Assembly: GCA_016874755.1 (NCBI GenBank)
Contig: VGTH01000008.1
Span: 81,849 to 145,848 of the forward strand
Source of the DNA: Deltaproteobacteria bacterium
Lineage (GTDB): Bacteria; Desulfobacterota; Binatia; UBA9968
Direction of reading: 5' to 3'
Length of the DNA: 64,000 nucleotides
How positions within the stretch are numbered: the stretch's first letter is position 1; each line of letters starts with the position of its first letter. Positions 25,170-34,095 of the stretch are shown here, in pieces. The notes beneath the pieces were generated by a model. That model searched no databases. It was given only the letters and a program-made list of their open reading frames with translations, and had not been told where the DNA came from. Both the position numbers and the translations under genes were made by a program.

Positions 25170-25619
25170 CTAACCTCGCATGAACAGTTTCGACCGAATC
25201 GCGTCGACGCCGTGGGTCGGGTTCCAAAAACGGCGCACGCCGAAATAGTAGCAGCACGCCTCGTTATCCAAATCGTTGTTGAAGCAGCGCAGTTGGCCGT
25301 CTTGAAAACGCACGCGCGCCAAACAGGTGCCGCCAGGAACGGAGGAGGTCATCACTTCCATGACCACACCCAGCCCCCATTCTTCGTAGCGGAGATGGTT
25401 GACTTCATCGCCGACGCGCAGATAAAGCCGTTTGCCTTCGCTGACAGCGAGGGAGCGTTCGCGGCGATGCTGAAAATGTTTGATGGTGAGGGCGACGTTG
25501 GAATTGGTGGCCGGCACAAGCGCCACGCCGCCGCGCTCCGGCGGCTTATCTTCGACCGTCGACTCGTGCCGGCTGGACGGCGGCACGCTCTTTTTTCGCG
25601 GTGACTTTGTCTTGGCCAC
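25170..25619 (-). CDS. DUF3553-like small protein
   Basis: A 149-residue soluble protein with a basic, disordered N-terminus (MAKTKSPRKKSVPPSSRH). From about residue 70 there is a compact beta domain, RVGDEVNHLRYEEWGLGVV then RVRFQDGQLRCF, resembling the DUF3553/CarD-RID-like SH3-type fold in which a conserved W-G-x-G-x-V lies at the first turn. A nucleic-acid or protein contact role is possible but not shown. Confidence 0.5.
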   Translation of the reverse strand: MAKTKSPRKKSVPPSSRHESTVEDKPPERGGVALVPATNSNVALTIKHFQHRRERSLAVSEGKRLYLRVGDEVNHLRYEEWGLGVVMEVMTSSVPGGTCLARVRFQDGQLRCFNNDLDNEACCYYFGVRRFWNPTHGVDAIRSKLFMRG

Positions 25620-25769
25620 AACCGTTTCTATTTTTGAAAATTCTCAATGAACCTTTCTGGTCGATCGATCAGCCTCGATACAGGCATAATCCCAGATATC
25701 GAGTTGACTAGTCAAGCTCTCGCGAGTGGCCACGCAGTGACGACCCGTGCCATGCGCCGCGCGTTAATC

Positions 25770-26642
25770 TTACAACTGCAAAAATGGCACAACCACCTCC
25801 GCCAGACCGACTGGATTGTCCTGATGCACCATGTGACCGGCGTTGGCGATAACCGTTTGTCGGCGGTTGGCGATGGCAGCGTAGCGCTGCCGTTTGTCAG
25901 TGCGCTTGCTCTGGTGGCTCTCCTTGCCGTCGACGATCAGCACGGCGCACTCGATGCGGCGCAGAAACTCGATGGCTTGAGCGGTGTAAAACGGCTGCGG
26001 CGCGGCGGTGCGATGGAGCGGGTCGAACTTCCACACCCATTTGCCTTTTTCATTCTGGCGCATGCCGGCATCGGCCAAGGCCAGGGCAAATTTTTCGTTC
26101 AAGCGCGGGTTGGTTTGCTGCAGTTGGCTGGCGCCGGCGGCGACACTGGTGTATTCGCGAAAATGATCGCGGCCGCGGTGGTGCACTTCGCCTATCCACT
26201 GTTCCATGCGGACCGGTGCGTCGGAGAAATGCATGCCCACCGGACCGACGCCTTCGATCAGAACCAGCCGCAAGATTTGTTTAGGAAACGCGCCGCCGTA
26301 GAGCAACGAAATGGTGCCGCCCATGGAGTGGCCGACGAGGTTGAACTGGCTCAGCCCAAGCGCGCGCACAACACAGGAGAGGTCGAAGACGTAATCCGGA
26401 AAATGGTAGTAGCCGCCGGCGCCGATCCAGTCACTGTCACCGTGGCCGCGGCCGTCCGGCGCGATGATCCAAAGCGGTTGGTTCGCGCGGCGCATCAGCA
26501 CGTCGACGAAGGGGCTCCAGCTAAACGCCTGGTCGAGAAAACCGTGAATCAACAAAAGCGGCGTTCCCGTCGGCTCGCCCCATTCGAGACAATGAATGGC
26601 CAAGCCGCGTGCGTCGACAATTCTGTGGCGAGGTTCGGGCAT
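25770..26642 (-). CDS. Alpha/beta hydrolase
   Basis: A 290-residue alpha/beta hydrolase fold enzyme: oxyanion-hole LLIHGFLDQAFSW near residue 35, nucleophile Ser in NLVGHSMGGTISL near residue 105, and catalytic His in VIANAGHMVHQDNP near the end. The start MPEPRHRIV at 26642 gives a two-base gap from the JAMM protease stop, so the genes are co-transcribed. Substrate unknown. Confidence 0.88.
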   Translation of the reverse strand: MPEPRHRIVDARGLAIHCLEWGEPTGTPLLLIHGFLDQAFSWSPFVDVLMRRANQPLWIIAPDGRGHGDSDWIGAGGYYHFPDYVFDLSCVVRALGLSQFNLVGHSMGGTISLLYGGAFPKQILRLVLIEGVGPVGMHFSDAPVRMEQWIGEVHHRGRDHFREYTSVAAGASQLQQTNPRLNEKFALALADAGMRQNEKGKWVWKFDPLHRTAAPQPFYTAQAIEFLRRIECAVLIVDGKESHQSKRTDKRQRYAAIANRRQTVIANAGHMVHQDNPVGLAEVVVPFLQL

Positions 26643-26644
26643 GC

Positions 26645-27115
26645 TCAGGCCTTGTGCACCGGGATTTCGACGAAATCTTGCGCCGCCGCGGACCACGCGA
26701 AGGCGCGAATGATTTTCACGGTCCGCGCGTAGATCGAAACAACCAGCTGCGTGGTATCGGGAAACGTCGGCTCGCCAAACGGCATGGCAAAGGCTTTGTC
26801 TTCGGCAGAAAAGTAGGCATCGTGATCCGGGTGTGAATGGTAAAACGCCTTAAGCGCGGCGCCGGCTTTTGCCGCAGCCGCGATGGCGTTTTCCAGCTCC
26901 ATCGGGTCCATGGCATAGGCGATTGTGGCAGTGCGCGGATAGGTTTGCGGGTCGAGCGCATGCAGTTGATTCTGCATGTTGCGCAGGCGTTGGACGCGAT
27001 CGACCTTGCCGTCGGAAAAAATAACGCCGCAGCACTCGTCGGGAAACTCATCTTCGGCGTGGCGTGAAATCTCCTGCCAGCAGGCGCTGCTGAGAGAGAA
27101 CGGTGCGTTCATCAA
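26645..27115 (-). CDS. M67-family JAMM/MPN+ metalloprotease
   Basis: A 156-residue single-domain JAMM protein. Zinc-site residues are visible: Glu27 in FPDECCGVIF, His93 and His95 in YHSHPDHD, and Asp106 in SAEDK. Bacterial stand-alone JAMM proteins cleave isopeptide or C-terminal peptide bonds on ubiquitin-like or sulfur-carrier proteins (ThiS/MoaD-like), or cysteine-adduct derivatives. No small sulfur carrier is in the neighbourhood. It lies between the PanE-like gene (5-base gap) and the alpha/beta hydrolase (2-base gap). Confidence 0.88.
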   Translation of the reverse strand: MMNAPFSLSSACWQEISRHAEDEFPDECCGVIFSDGKVDRVQRLRNMQNQLHALDPQTYPRTATIAYAMDPMELENAIAAAAKAGAALKAFYHSHPDHDAYFSAEDKAFAMPFGEPTFPDTTQLVVSIYARTVKIIRAFAWSAAAQDFVEIPVHKA

Positions 27116-27120
27116 GTCGG

Positions 27121-27699
27121 TTATTTAACATGACCCACGGTCGATTTTCCATCGACGTAGGCGAGCATGTCCGGAGTCGCTGCGCAGGGGATGCGCGCCG
27201 CTTGGAAGGCTCTAATCCAACTGTGGATCTGTTCCATCATGACACAATCAGAAACCTCCAGCGGGCCAATCAACGTCGGCCCATGCGACCCATCGATGCT
27301 CACATGCGCGGGCGCCGTCAGGGTGGCGCTGAAGCCGAGCCGCGCGCCAAGCGTTTGCTCGGCGCCGAAACCGGCGGCAATGGTGTCGAGGGTGCGCAAG
27401 TCGTCGGACAATGCCAGTGCCAAACCCTCGGCTGGTGCGTAGGAGCGCAGTTGCGCGACTTGATGGGTTTCGACTAGGAGCATCAGCGAATAAGCGCCGG
27501 TCAATTCATCGATGGTGTTTGCGTGCTGAAAGCCTTCGGCATCGTAGGCGCCCCAAAGACCACGTAACCGCAGACCTTGCGCTGGCTGCCATGCGGCGCC
27601 GAGCAGCGCGACGTCATAGCCCGCGTGGCGCAGCAAACAAGCGAAGACGCACGCGTCGGCGTTATGTCCGGCAATGAGCACTCGCGAAGGCGCGGACAT
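27121..27699 (-). CDS. Ketopantoate-reductase-like NAD(P)-binding domain, short form
   Basis: A 192-residue protein resembling the N-terminal domain of PanE/ApbA reductases: VLIAGHNADACVFACLLRHA and VALLG form a degenerate Rossmann start in which the G-x-G-x-x-G loop is not conserved. A later FGAEQTLGARLGFSATL, then PTLIGPLE, matches the central PanE strands. The C-terminal catalytic helical domain is absent (family about 300 residues), so it is probably not a functional reductase. It is tightly packed in an operon with a transglycosylase, a JAMM protease and a hydrolase. Confidence 0.55.
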   Translation of the reverse strand: MSAPSRVLIAGHNADACVFACLLRHAGYDVALLGAAWQPAQGLRLRGLWGAYDAEGFQHANTIDELTGAYSLMLLVETHQVAQLRSYAPAEGLALALSDDLRTLDTIAAGFGAEQTLGARLGFSATLTAPAHVSIDGSHGPTLIGPLEVSDCVMMEQIHSWIRAFQAARIPCAATPDMLAYVDGKSTVGHVK

Positions 27700-27720
27700 G
27701 ATGGAATATTTTCCGTGTAG

Positions 27721-28443
27721 TTAGAAAGTTGGCAGTTTGGCTTTTCGATATTTCTGATAGGCCGTCATGACCAGGTTCGCGTAGCCATCGGGCAGCTGCT
27801 CGTTGTTGTCGAGGCGGGTCTGAATTTCCGTCGGTCCCCTGTTGTAGGCAATCAGCGCCAGGTTTAGGTTGCGAAAGTGGCGCTTCAAATCATGCAGATA
27901 AAAGACGCCAAGCTTGATGTTGAGAATCGGGTCGTCGAGCAGTTCGGTGCGAAACGTTTCGGCGCTCAGACCCTGTCGCCGGCCGATATCGAGGGTGGAA
28001 AGAAACTTTCCCGTGTCGGGCATGATCTGCATAATGCCGCGGGCCCCCACCGGAGAAATCGCCTTGTATTGAAAACGGCTTTCGACTTCGATGACAGCTA
28101 AGACCAACATTGGGTCGAAAGCGTGCTTCGCACTCTCCTGCAAGATCACCTCGGAAACTTGCCACGCCTCGGTATCGCTAATATCAGGACGGTTGGATCG
28201 CACAATCGAATAGATTTTAACCAGATCTTTGGGCTTCGGTTTTTCGATAAATTGCACCACTTTTTTCAGTGGCGAGAATCTCTTGGTTTCTGCTTGGGGC
28301 TCAAGCGTTTGTTCGGCGCGGACGAGATATTGCGCCGAGAGCCAGGCCGGTAAAAAAAGCAGCGCGACTAGACTCAGTTTTGCAAAAAAGCTGCTGAGCC
28401 ATCGCAAAGTACGAGCGAGCGCGTTGGTGTGACGTTTCTCCAT
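27721..28443 (-). CDS. Membrane-anchored lytic transglycosylase (SLT domain)
   Basis: A 240-residue protein with an N-terminal membrane anchor (AKLSLVALLFLPAWLSAQ) and a C-terminal soluble lytic transglycosylase domain: catalytic Glu121 in VIEVESRFQ, PVGARGIMQIMPDTG, and LIAYNRGPTEI. It cleaves peptidoglycan to anhydromuropeptides in the periplasm. The ATG at 28443 was chosen over the long upstream frame, which has no homology. It leads a minus-strand run of four genes (to 25770) with gaps of 21, 5 and 2 bases. Confidence 0.9.
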   Translation of the reverse strand: MEKRHTNALARTLRWLSSFFAKLSLVALLFLPAWLSAQYLVRAEQTLEPQAETKRFSPLKKVVQFIEKPKPKDLVKIYSIVRSNRPDISDTEAWQVSEVILQESAKHAFDPMLVLAVIEVESRFQYKAISPVGARGIMQIMPDTGKFLSTLDIGRRQGLSAETFRTELLDDPILNIKLGVFYLHDLKRHFRNLNLALIAYNRGPTEIQTRLDNNEQLPDGYANLVMTAYQKYRKAKLPTF

Positions 28444-28630
28444 TACTTTAGCCTTTGAATTGGGGTTAGCTGAAAGAGAGGATTTCTTGCGAGCTACAAA
28501 ATCGCTATCAGGCGAGTTGCGCGATGTCAACGCGCGCAACGGAAATAATTGTACCCGTTGACCGCGAAAAATTACAAGCGCAGCGGCGGAAAAAGAGATT
28601 TTTTCAGTCAAAACATCGTCAGGTGCGCTG

Positions 28631-28671
28631 AAAAAACAAAGGCGGCAGGATCGAGGATCCTGCCGCCTTTG
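28631..28671 (-). terminator. Strong intrinsic terminator of the UbiD gene
   Basis: CAAAGGCGGCAGGATC, loop GAG, GATCCTGCCGCCTTTG is a perfect 16-bp hairpin followed, on the minus strand, by six T residues. It lies about 20 bases downstream of the UbiD stop. Confidence 0.9.
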
Positions 28672-28692
28672 TGTAGAAGAACTTCTGGGAGC

Positions 28693-30264
28693 TTATCGGC
28701 CGGTGCGCGCCAAGGAATGCACCCAGCCCTGCATGCGCGACTTGGCGTTTTGGATGTCCTTGTCGGCAAACCATTTTTTTAGATCGATGCGATCGACCGG
28801 ATAGACCGGGCGCATGAAGTCGCTCTCATAGCCGAAGGGCACGGTGGCGTCGATGCCCATGCCGCCTTCGAAGCTGGTGTTTGAGGCGGTCCATTCTTTT
28901 TCACCGGCGGTCATGCGTTCCGCGGGCATGAAGGTCTGGCCGCGGCCGCCGGGGAGCGGATTGATTATGTCGGTCTTCGGATTGACGCGCGTGGTCAGGT
29001 TCCACATGACGTCGTCCATGTCGTAAATATCGCAATCTTCACTGAGTGCGACGACTAGGCGAGACCCTTGCGAGGTGGCCAGGATCGCCGCCATGAAGTT
29101 ACGCTGCCAGCCTTCTTCGATGCGGTTGCGTTTTTTAACCTGGATGATCGCGCCGCCCCAATCGGTCATGCAGTAGGGGATGTTCACGTCCATGATGATG
29201 CCGGGCTGCATTCTCTCGCAGAGCTCCCACATCGCCGCTTCACGCACGGTCGTGTCGATATTGTGATCGTCCAGTGTGTGCACGCCGAGCGGGAAGATGA
29301 TGGGCTTGCCTTCACGCTTTCTTGTCGTTACAGCGGTGACGTGAAAGGTCGGCGCTTTATAAGCTTTGCCCATATAGCCGGCCCATTCCGGATGGAAATG
29401 GAAGCGGCCTTGGATGCCGGCTTTTTCCGACTCCGCGGTTTCGAAACGGCGGTCGCGCGGATTGACGTAGCCTTCAAGCACGACTTCGGCGTCGGCAAGT
29501 GACATCGCGTCCACGGTGCGCGCTTTCACCAAACGCATCGGCGCGCCTTGCACGGCACCGGCGACGCCGACTTCGTCGCAGCCTTGCGGCAAGATGACAT
29601 AATCGAAACCCGCGCCGGCGAGCAGCGAGCCCGCGACCGGCAACCCGAAGTTCATCGTGATTGGCACCGGCTTGTTGTCTTTGTAGTACTTGCTAACGAC
29701 TTGCCACATGTGTGAGCCGGGCGAGATCTGAAACGTGCCGACGTTGCCCCAGCGAAAGTTCATGCGGTTGTAGCCCAAGTCGGTGCCGCCGTTGAATTGT
29801 TCGCCCGAGATGAGCCGGTTCCCGGAACCGACGGTCAGCTCAGGTTCGACGTCGGTATGGCGGATCGGCACGACGAAGTCGTTGGCTTCGGCCGGCTTCT
29901 CATAAACTTCCTCTTGGACGGGCGCGCTCTTTTGGTCGATAACGATAGGAGCAATGGGATGATTGATGGCGTAGGCAAGCTTTCGGGTGCGATCGGCGTG
30001 GTCCTTCCAGCCGAACAGCTTGTTGATGACGTTCATGTCGCCGAACAAATTGGTAATGCAGCGGTGCTGCGGTTTGCCTTTAATATTGTTAAAAAGGATG
30101 GGGCAGCCGCCGTCGAGCTGCTTCTGAATGCCGGTGATCTCGAGGTTAGGGTCGACTTCTTTATCGGTGATGATAATGTCGCCCTCTTTTTTCATCCACT
30201 CGATGGCGCTGCGCAGGTCGCGTACTTCTTCCGGCGCTGCGCCATCTCTTTTTGCTTGAGCCAT
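28693..30264 (-). CDS. UbiD family (prenylated-FMN) decarboxylase
   Basis: A 523-residue UbiD-like enzyme: DLRSAIEWMKKEGDI at the N-terminus, RWGNVGTFQISPGSHMWQVV mid-protein, ILPQGCDEVGVAGAV and EGYVNPRDRRFETAESEKAG with the acidic and basic active-site residues, and PAERMTAGEKEW near the C-terminus. It (de)carboxylates aromatic or unsaturated acids with prenylated FMN. The flavin prenyltransferase (UbiX) is not in the window. Start 30264 follows GGAGGATAGA. It fits the aromatic-compound theme of the Rieske and dienelactone genes, but is a single-gene unit. Confidence 0.9.
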   Translation of the reverse strand: MAQAKRDGAAPEEVRDLRSAIEWMKKEGDIIITDKEVDPNLEITGIQKQLDGGCPILFNNIKGKPQHRCITNLFGDMNVINKLFGWKDHADRTRKLAYAINHPIAPIVIDQKSAPVQEEVYEKPAEANDFVVPIRHTDVEPELTVGSGNRLISGEQFNGGTDLGYNRMNFRWGNVGTFQISPGSHMWQVVSKYYKDNKPVPITMNFGLPVAGSLLAGAGFDYVILPQGCDEVGVAGAVQGAPMRLVKARTVDAMSLADAEVVLEGYVNPRDRRFETAESEKAGIQGRFHFHPEWAGYMGKAYKAPTFHVTAVTTRKREGKPIIFPLGVHTLDDHNIDTTVREAAMWELCERMQPGIIMDVNIPYCMTDWGGAIIQVKKRNRIEEGWQRNFMAAILATSQGSRLVVALSEDCDIYDMDDVMWNLTTRVNPKTDIINPLPGGRGQTFMPAERMTAGEKEWTASNTSFEGGMGIDATVPFGYESDFMRPVYPVDRIDLKKWFADKDIQNAKSRMQGWVHSLARTGR

Positions 30265-30276
30265 TCTATCCTCCAA

Positions 30277-30570
30277 TAGTTTTTATCTAGTCTGTTCTTG
30301 ATTGCGCCAGCGAAACATCGCCAGAATATGTTTAACCCGCCGAAAACTCTTGAAATTCTTAGACCCAATCAGGAAAAATCCGAGGGAGAATTCTTGTTGC
30401 GGGACTCTTAAACGGACTTTATGCTTATACGACGAAAGGGCAAAAGTCAACGAAGGCGAGAGCGCGCGCCGAGGCGGCAAACCCCCTTGAAACCTCGAAG
30501 GCTTTACAGTTCACAGTGGGCTTGCTATCTCTTTGCAATTCTTCAAATTTCTTTTTTCGGAGGTCTTCTC
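30277..30570. other. Intergenic region without recognisable content
   Basis: The gap between the divergent UbiD and MFS/spermidine synthase genes (about 300 bases) must hold both promoters. No box pair stood out convincingly, and no repeat, RNA or gene remnant was seen. Confidence 0.4.
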
Positions 30571-30581
30571 TGGAAACTCAA

Positions 30582-33500
30582 ATGACTGCAAGTGCCGAGC
30601 GCACCAGGCAGGATTGGTTGCTGCTCGTCGGACTCTTATGTTTCTTCTTGTCCGGCGCAGCCGGTTTGATCTACCAGGTGGTCTGGACCCGCATGTTGAC
30701 GCAGATTTTCGGCAACACGACCTACGCGATTGCCACCGTGCTCTCCGCGTTCATGGCGGGGTTGGCGCTGGGCAGTTATTTCTTTGGCAAGATCGCCGAT
30801 CGTGGCAAAAACGATTTTCTGCTCTACGGCATTCTGGAAGCCGGTGTCGGAGTCTACGGGTTTCTTGTTCCCTGGTTCTTCGCCGGTGCGCAGAAGCTCT
30901 ACGGGCCGATCTTTGGTTTGAACCAGAGCTACCCCTTCTTGTTCAACCTGGTGTTGTTCTTTCTTTCGTTCGTGCTGCTGGTGTTTCCGACCATGCTGAT
31001 GGGCGCGACACTGCCGGTGTTGAGCCGCTTTTTCGTGCGCAGCTTTTCCCAGTTCGGCCGGCGCATCGGCGATCTCTATGCGACCAATACCCTGGGCGCG
31101 GTGATCGGCTGCGCCGCCGGTGGGTTTTTCCTGATACCGCAGTTGGGCATGCGCACGACGGTGTACGTCGCCGCGGCGGTGAACTTGGTTGTTGCGCTGG
31201 TCATACTTGTTGTCGATCGGTTGCGCGATCAAGAATTCCGAGAAGATGTTATCGCCGCCACGGCCGCACAGGCAAATGATCATGTGACGGCCGAGACTAG
31301 CACGCCGTCATGGGTCAGTTGGCTCTTGCTGGTTTCTTTTGGCCTCTCCGGCTTCGCTTCCCTGGTTTACGAAAATGCTTGGACGCGCTCTCTAACGCTG
31401 GTCATCGGCAGCTCGATCTATTCATTCACGACCATGCTGGTGACTTTCTTGATCGGCTTGGCGCTGGGCGGCTTCATCTACGCGCGCTTTCTCGGCAACC
31501 GCGAAGCGCGTCTGAGTCTGTTCGGCCTAGTCGAACTGTGGGTCGGTCTGGCGGCCTTGGCGACGATTCCGCTCTTCGAAAAACTACCGCTGATTTTCGT
31601 GCGCCTGCTGCACGGCTTTGGCGATACGTTTACGGTGTTTCTCTGGCTGCAGATCGTGCTTTCAGCGCTGGTGATGTTTCTGCCGACGGTGCTGCTCGGC
31701 ATGACGTTCCCGCTGGTTGCGCGGCTATACACGCAAAATCTCTATCGGGTGGGCAGCGGCGTCGGCAGTTCCTATGCCGCCAACACGGTGGGCGCCGTGC
31801 TCGGTGCCTTTGCCGGCGGTTTCATCTTAATACCCAATATCGGCGTGCAGAACACGATCATCTTTGGCGTCGTCTTGAATCTGGTGATCGCGGCCGTGCT
31901 CTTGCTGGGCGACACCAAGGCGGCATTGGTGCCGCGTCACATTATGGGTTCTGCCGTACTGGCGCTGGCTGCCTATGTACCGGCGAACCTGCAACGCTGG
32001 GACCGTCATGTGCTGACGAGCGGCGTGACGATCTACAACGACCGCTATGAAGCACTGCCCAGCGATTCCTTGCGCATCGAGGAGATGAAGCGCGACGACG
32101 TCGAGTTTTACCGCGAAGGGTTGACGACGACCGTGAGCGTGCATCGCATTCCCGGCAGCAACTATGTTTACTTCAAATCCAACGGCAAGATCGACGGTTC
32201 CTACGGCGACGCTTTGAGCCAGTTGATGACCAGCTACATCGCCATGCTGATGCATCCCAAGGCAGAAACCGCGCTGACCATCGGTTTAGGCAGTGGAATG
32301 TCGGCCAAAGCGCTGGCGACTTTCACATCGCTAAAAGATATCGAGGTCATCGAAATCGAGCCGGCGATGATCGAAGCAAGCAAGTATTTCGATCGCGCCT
32401 GGGTGCCGGTGGACAAACTGCCGGCGGGCGTGAGCTTCCCCGCCGATGACGCACAGAGTCGGATCTGGTATGACGCGGCGTCGAAGCGGCTCTATTATAA
32501 AGGTGTGATGGACTCCGAAATGCGCACCAAGTTAATGGAAAAATCGCAGGACAAGGACTACCGCGGCGTGATCGATCGGCTCTATCGCAACGCGCGCCAT
32601 TCGCGCCACTCGAGCGTGCTTGAAGATAAACGCGTGCGGGTGATTCCCACCGACGGGCGCAATTACATTCTCGCCACGCCCAAGTACTACGACGTCATCA
32701 CGGCCGAGCCGTCCAATCCCTGGATCGCCGGCATCGCCAATCTCTACACTCGCGAGTTTTACCAGGTGATTAAATCGAAGATCAAAGACGACGGCATCTT
32801 CGCCCAGTGGTTTCACAATTATTCGATGTCACCGGACGATTTTCGCATGGTGTTTCGCACCTTCACCGAGTCGTTTCCCCATGTTTCGCTCTACAGCATG
32901 AAGGAGAGCGATTTTCTGCTGATCGGCAGCAAGCAGCCGCACGGCTTCAACTATCCGCTGATCAAACAGGTTTACGATAGCCATCCGATGTTGCGGTCTG
33001 ACTTCGAATACTTGGGACTGTCGGACGTTTACGCGGTGCAGGGCTTTTACCGGATGGGGCGAGAGAAGCTTTTGGAATTTTCCAAGGGCGCCGACATCAA
33101 CACCGACGACGGCGCCCAGCTGGAATTTTCCGCGCCGAAAAATCTCCGCCGGCCGACCACCGAGCTCAACCGCCGCTTGATGGCGCCGTTTCTCGAAGCG
33201 GCGCCGCCGTGGCTCAAGCCGGGATCGCTGCCGGTGCCCGAGGCGATGCACCATTACTACATGGCGCAGTCCTACTCGGCCAGCATCGCGCACAGCCGCG
33301 CTCAGAAGGAGATCGAAAAAGCGATCGCGCTCGATCCCTCCAACCCAAAGTTTCATTTGCTGAGACTGAAGATCTTGCTCGACCAGGATAAGAGCGCCGA
33401 CGGCGCCAAGGCGGCGTTTGCAGCTCTGGATCTCGACAAGAACACCGCCGGCGATATTCTCGGCATGAGCGATGAGTTCTATCTGCCCGAGGCCAAAGCG

Positions 33501-33989
33501 GTCTACCGCAAGATCATCGAAATCGGCAGCCGCGAAGTCTTGCCCTATCTCGGCCTCGGCAATATCGCGCTTCACTCCGGCGATAAAGAAGAAGCGGAGA
33601 AATGGTTTCTCCAAGCGCGTGAAATCGATGCCGATCACCCGGCGGTGCTTTTGGCCTGGGGCCGGCTGATGGCGGCAAAGGAAAAACACGCCGAAGCGCG
33701 CGACCTGCTGGAAAAATCGCGCAGCAAAGGCGAGGAGTCCGCCACGGTATTCTCGGAATTGGGCGGCGTCTATATGCATCTCAAGAATTGGGACAAGGCG
33801 GCGGAGAACTATGAGCAAGCGCTGCGCATGAAGCGGCGCCGCAACGATCTGCGGATCTCCTTGGCGCGAACCTATGCCAAAATGGGAAGAACCAGCGAAG
33901 CGGAAAGAAAGTACCGCGAGGTGTTGGCGTTCAGTCCCGATGATACCGACGCGGTGAAAGGCTTGCAGGAATTGGGGCGGCGCTTCTAG
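30582..33989 (+). CDS. Fused MFS-type membrane domain / spermidine synthase-like domain / TPR protein
   Basis: A 1135-residue protein starting at ATG 30582. Residues 1-460 hold about 12-14 membrane helices in two similar halves, each with GAAGLIYQVVWTR- or FASLVYENAWTRSL-like entry and an S/A-x-N-T-x-G-A-x-x-G helix. From about 530 to 790 a spermidine-synthase fold appears: LTIGLGSGMSAKAL, EVIEIEPAMIEAS, VIPTDGRNYILAT, YDVITAEPSNPW. From about 880 to the end there are TPR repeats. An insertion of about 55 residues lies between the E-x-E-P and D-G-R-N motifs. Such proteins are common in environmental bacteria and have no settled substrate. Confidence 0.85.
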   Translation: MTASAERTRQDWLLLVGLLCFFLSGAAGLIYQVVWTRMLTQIFGNTTYAIATVLSAFMAGLALGSYFFGKIADRGKNDFLLYGILEAGVGVYGFLVPWFFAGAQKLYGPIFGLNQSYPFLFNLVLFFLSFVLLVFPTMLMGATLPVLSRFFVRSFSQFGRRIGDLYATNTLGAVIGCAAGGFFLIPQLGMRTTVYVAAAVNLVVALVILVVDRLRDQEFREDVIAATAAQANDHVTAETSTPSWVSWLLLVSFGLSGFASLVYENAWTRSLTLVIGSSIYSFTTMLVTFLIGLALGGFIYARFLGNREARLSLFGLVELWVGLAALATIPLFEKLPLIFVRLLHGFGDTFTVFLWLQIVLSALVMFLPTVLLGMTFPLVARLYTQNLYRVGSGVGSSYAANTVGAVLGAFAGGFILIPNIGVQNTIIFGVVLNLVIAAVLLLGDTKAALVPRHIMGSAVLALAAYVPANLQRWDRHVLTSGVTIYNDRYEALPSDSLRIEEMKRDDVEFYREGLTTTVSVHRIPGSNYVYFKSNGKIDGSYGDALSQLMTSYIAMLMHPKAETALTIGLGSGMSAKALATFTSLKDIEVIEIEPAMIEASKYFDRAWVPVDKLPAGVSFPADDAQSRIWYDAASKRLYYKGVMDSEMRTKLMEKSQDKDYRGVIDRLYRNARHSRHSSVLEDKRVRVIPTDGRNYILATPKYYDVITAEPSNPWIAGIANLYTREFYQVIKSKIKDDGIFAQWFHNYSMSPDDFRMVFRTFTESFPHVSLYSMKESDFLLIGSKQPHGFNYPLIKQVYDSHPMLRSDFEYLGLSDVYAVQGFYRMGREKLLEFSKGADINTDDGAQLEFSAPKNLRRPTTELNRRLMAPFLEAAPPWLKPGSLPVPEAMHHYYMAQSYSASIAHSRAQKEIEKAIALDPSNPKFHLLRLKILLDQDKSADGAKAAFAALDLDKNTAGDILGMSDEFYLPEAKAVYRKIIEIGSREVLPYLGLGNIALHSGDKEEAEKWFLQAREIDADHPAVLLAWGRLMAAKEKHAEARDLLEKSRSKGEESATVFSELGGVYMHLKNWDKAAENYEQALRMKRRRNDLRISLARTYAKMGRTSEAERKYREVLAFSPDDTDAVKGLQELGRRF

Positions 33990-33999
33990 CCTGCGCTTG

Positions 34000-34033
34000 T
34001 TCCAGGTTCAAAGTTCCACGTTCAACGTCGGAA
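34000..34033. repeat. Degenerate TTCAACGTT-type repeat
   Basis: TTCCAGGTTCAAAGTTCCAC followed by GTTCAACGTCGGAACC fills the short space before proC. It is a text-like tandem of GTTC units, partly self-complementary, of the kind often scattered between genes in environmental genomes. Confidence 0.5.
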
Positions 34034-34095
34034 CCAGATCGGACCCCGGTTGAGGCCGTGGAATTTGCTCGCGCGCATTGCGAAGGAGTCTTGGC

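Noticed and set aside
25647..26732. 361-codon plus-strand frame
   Set aside because: Shadow of the alpha/beta hydrolase gene on the minus strand, whose catalytic motifs are clear.
32829..33818. 329-codon minus-strand frame
   Set aside because: Shadow of the MFS/spermidine synthase/TPR gene, without its own start signal or motifs.
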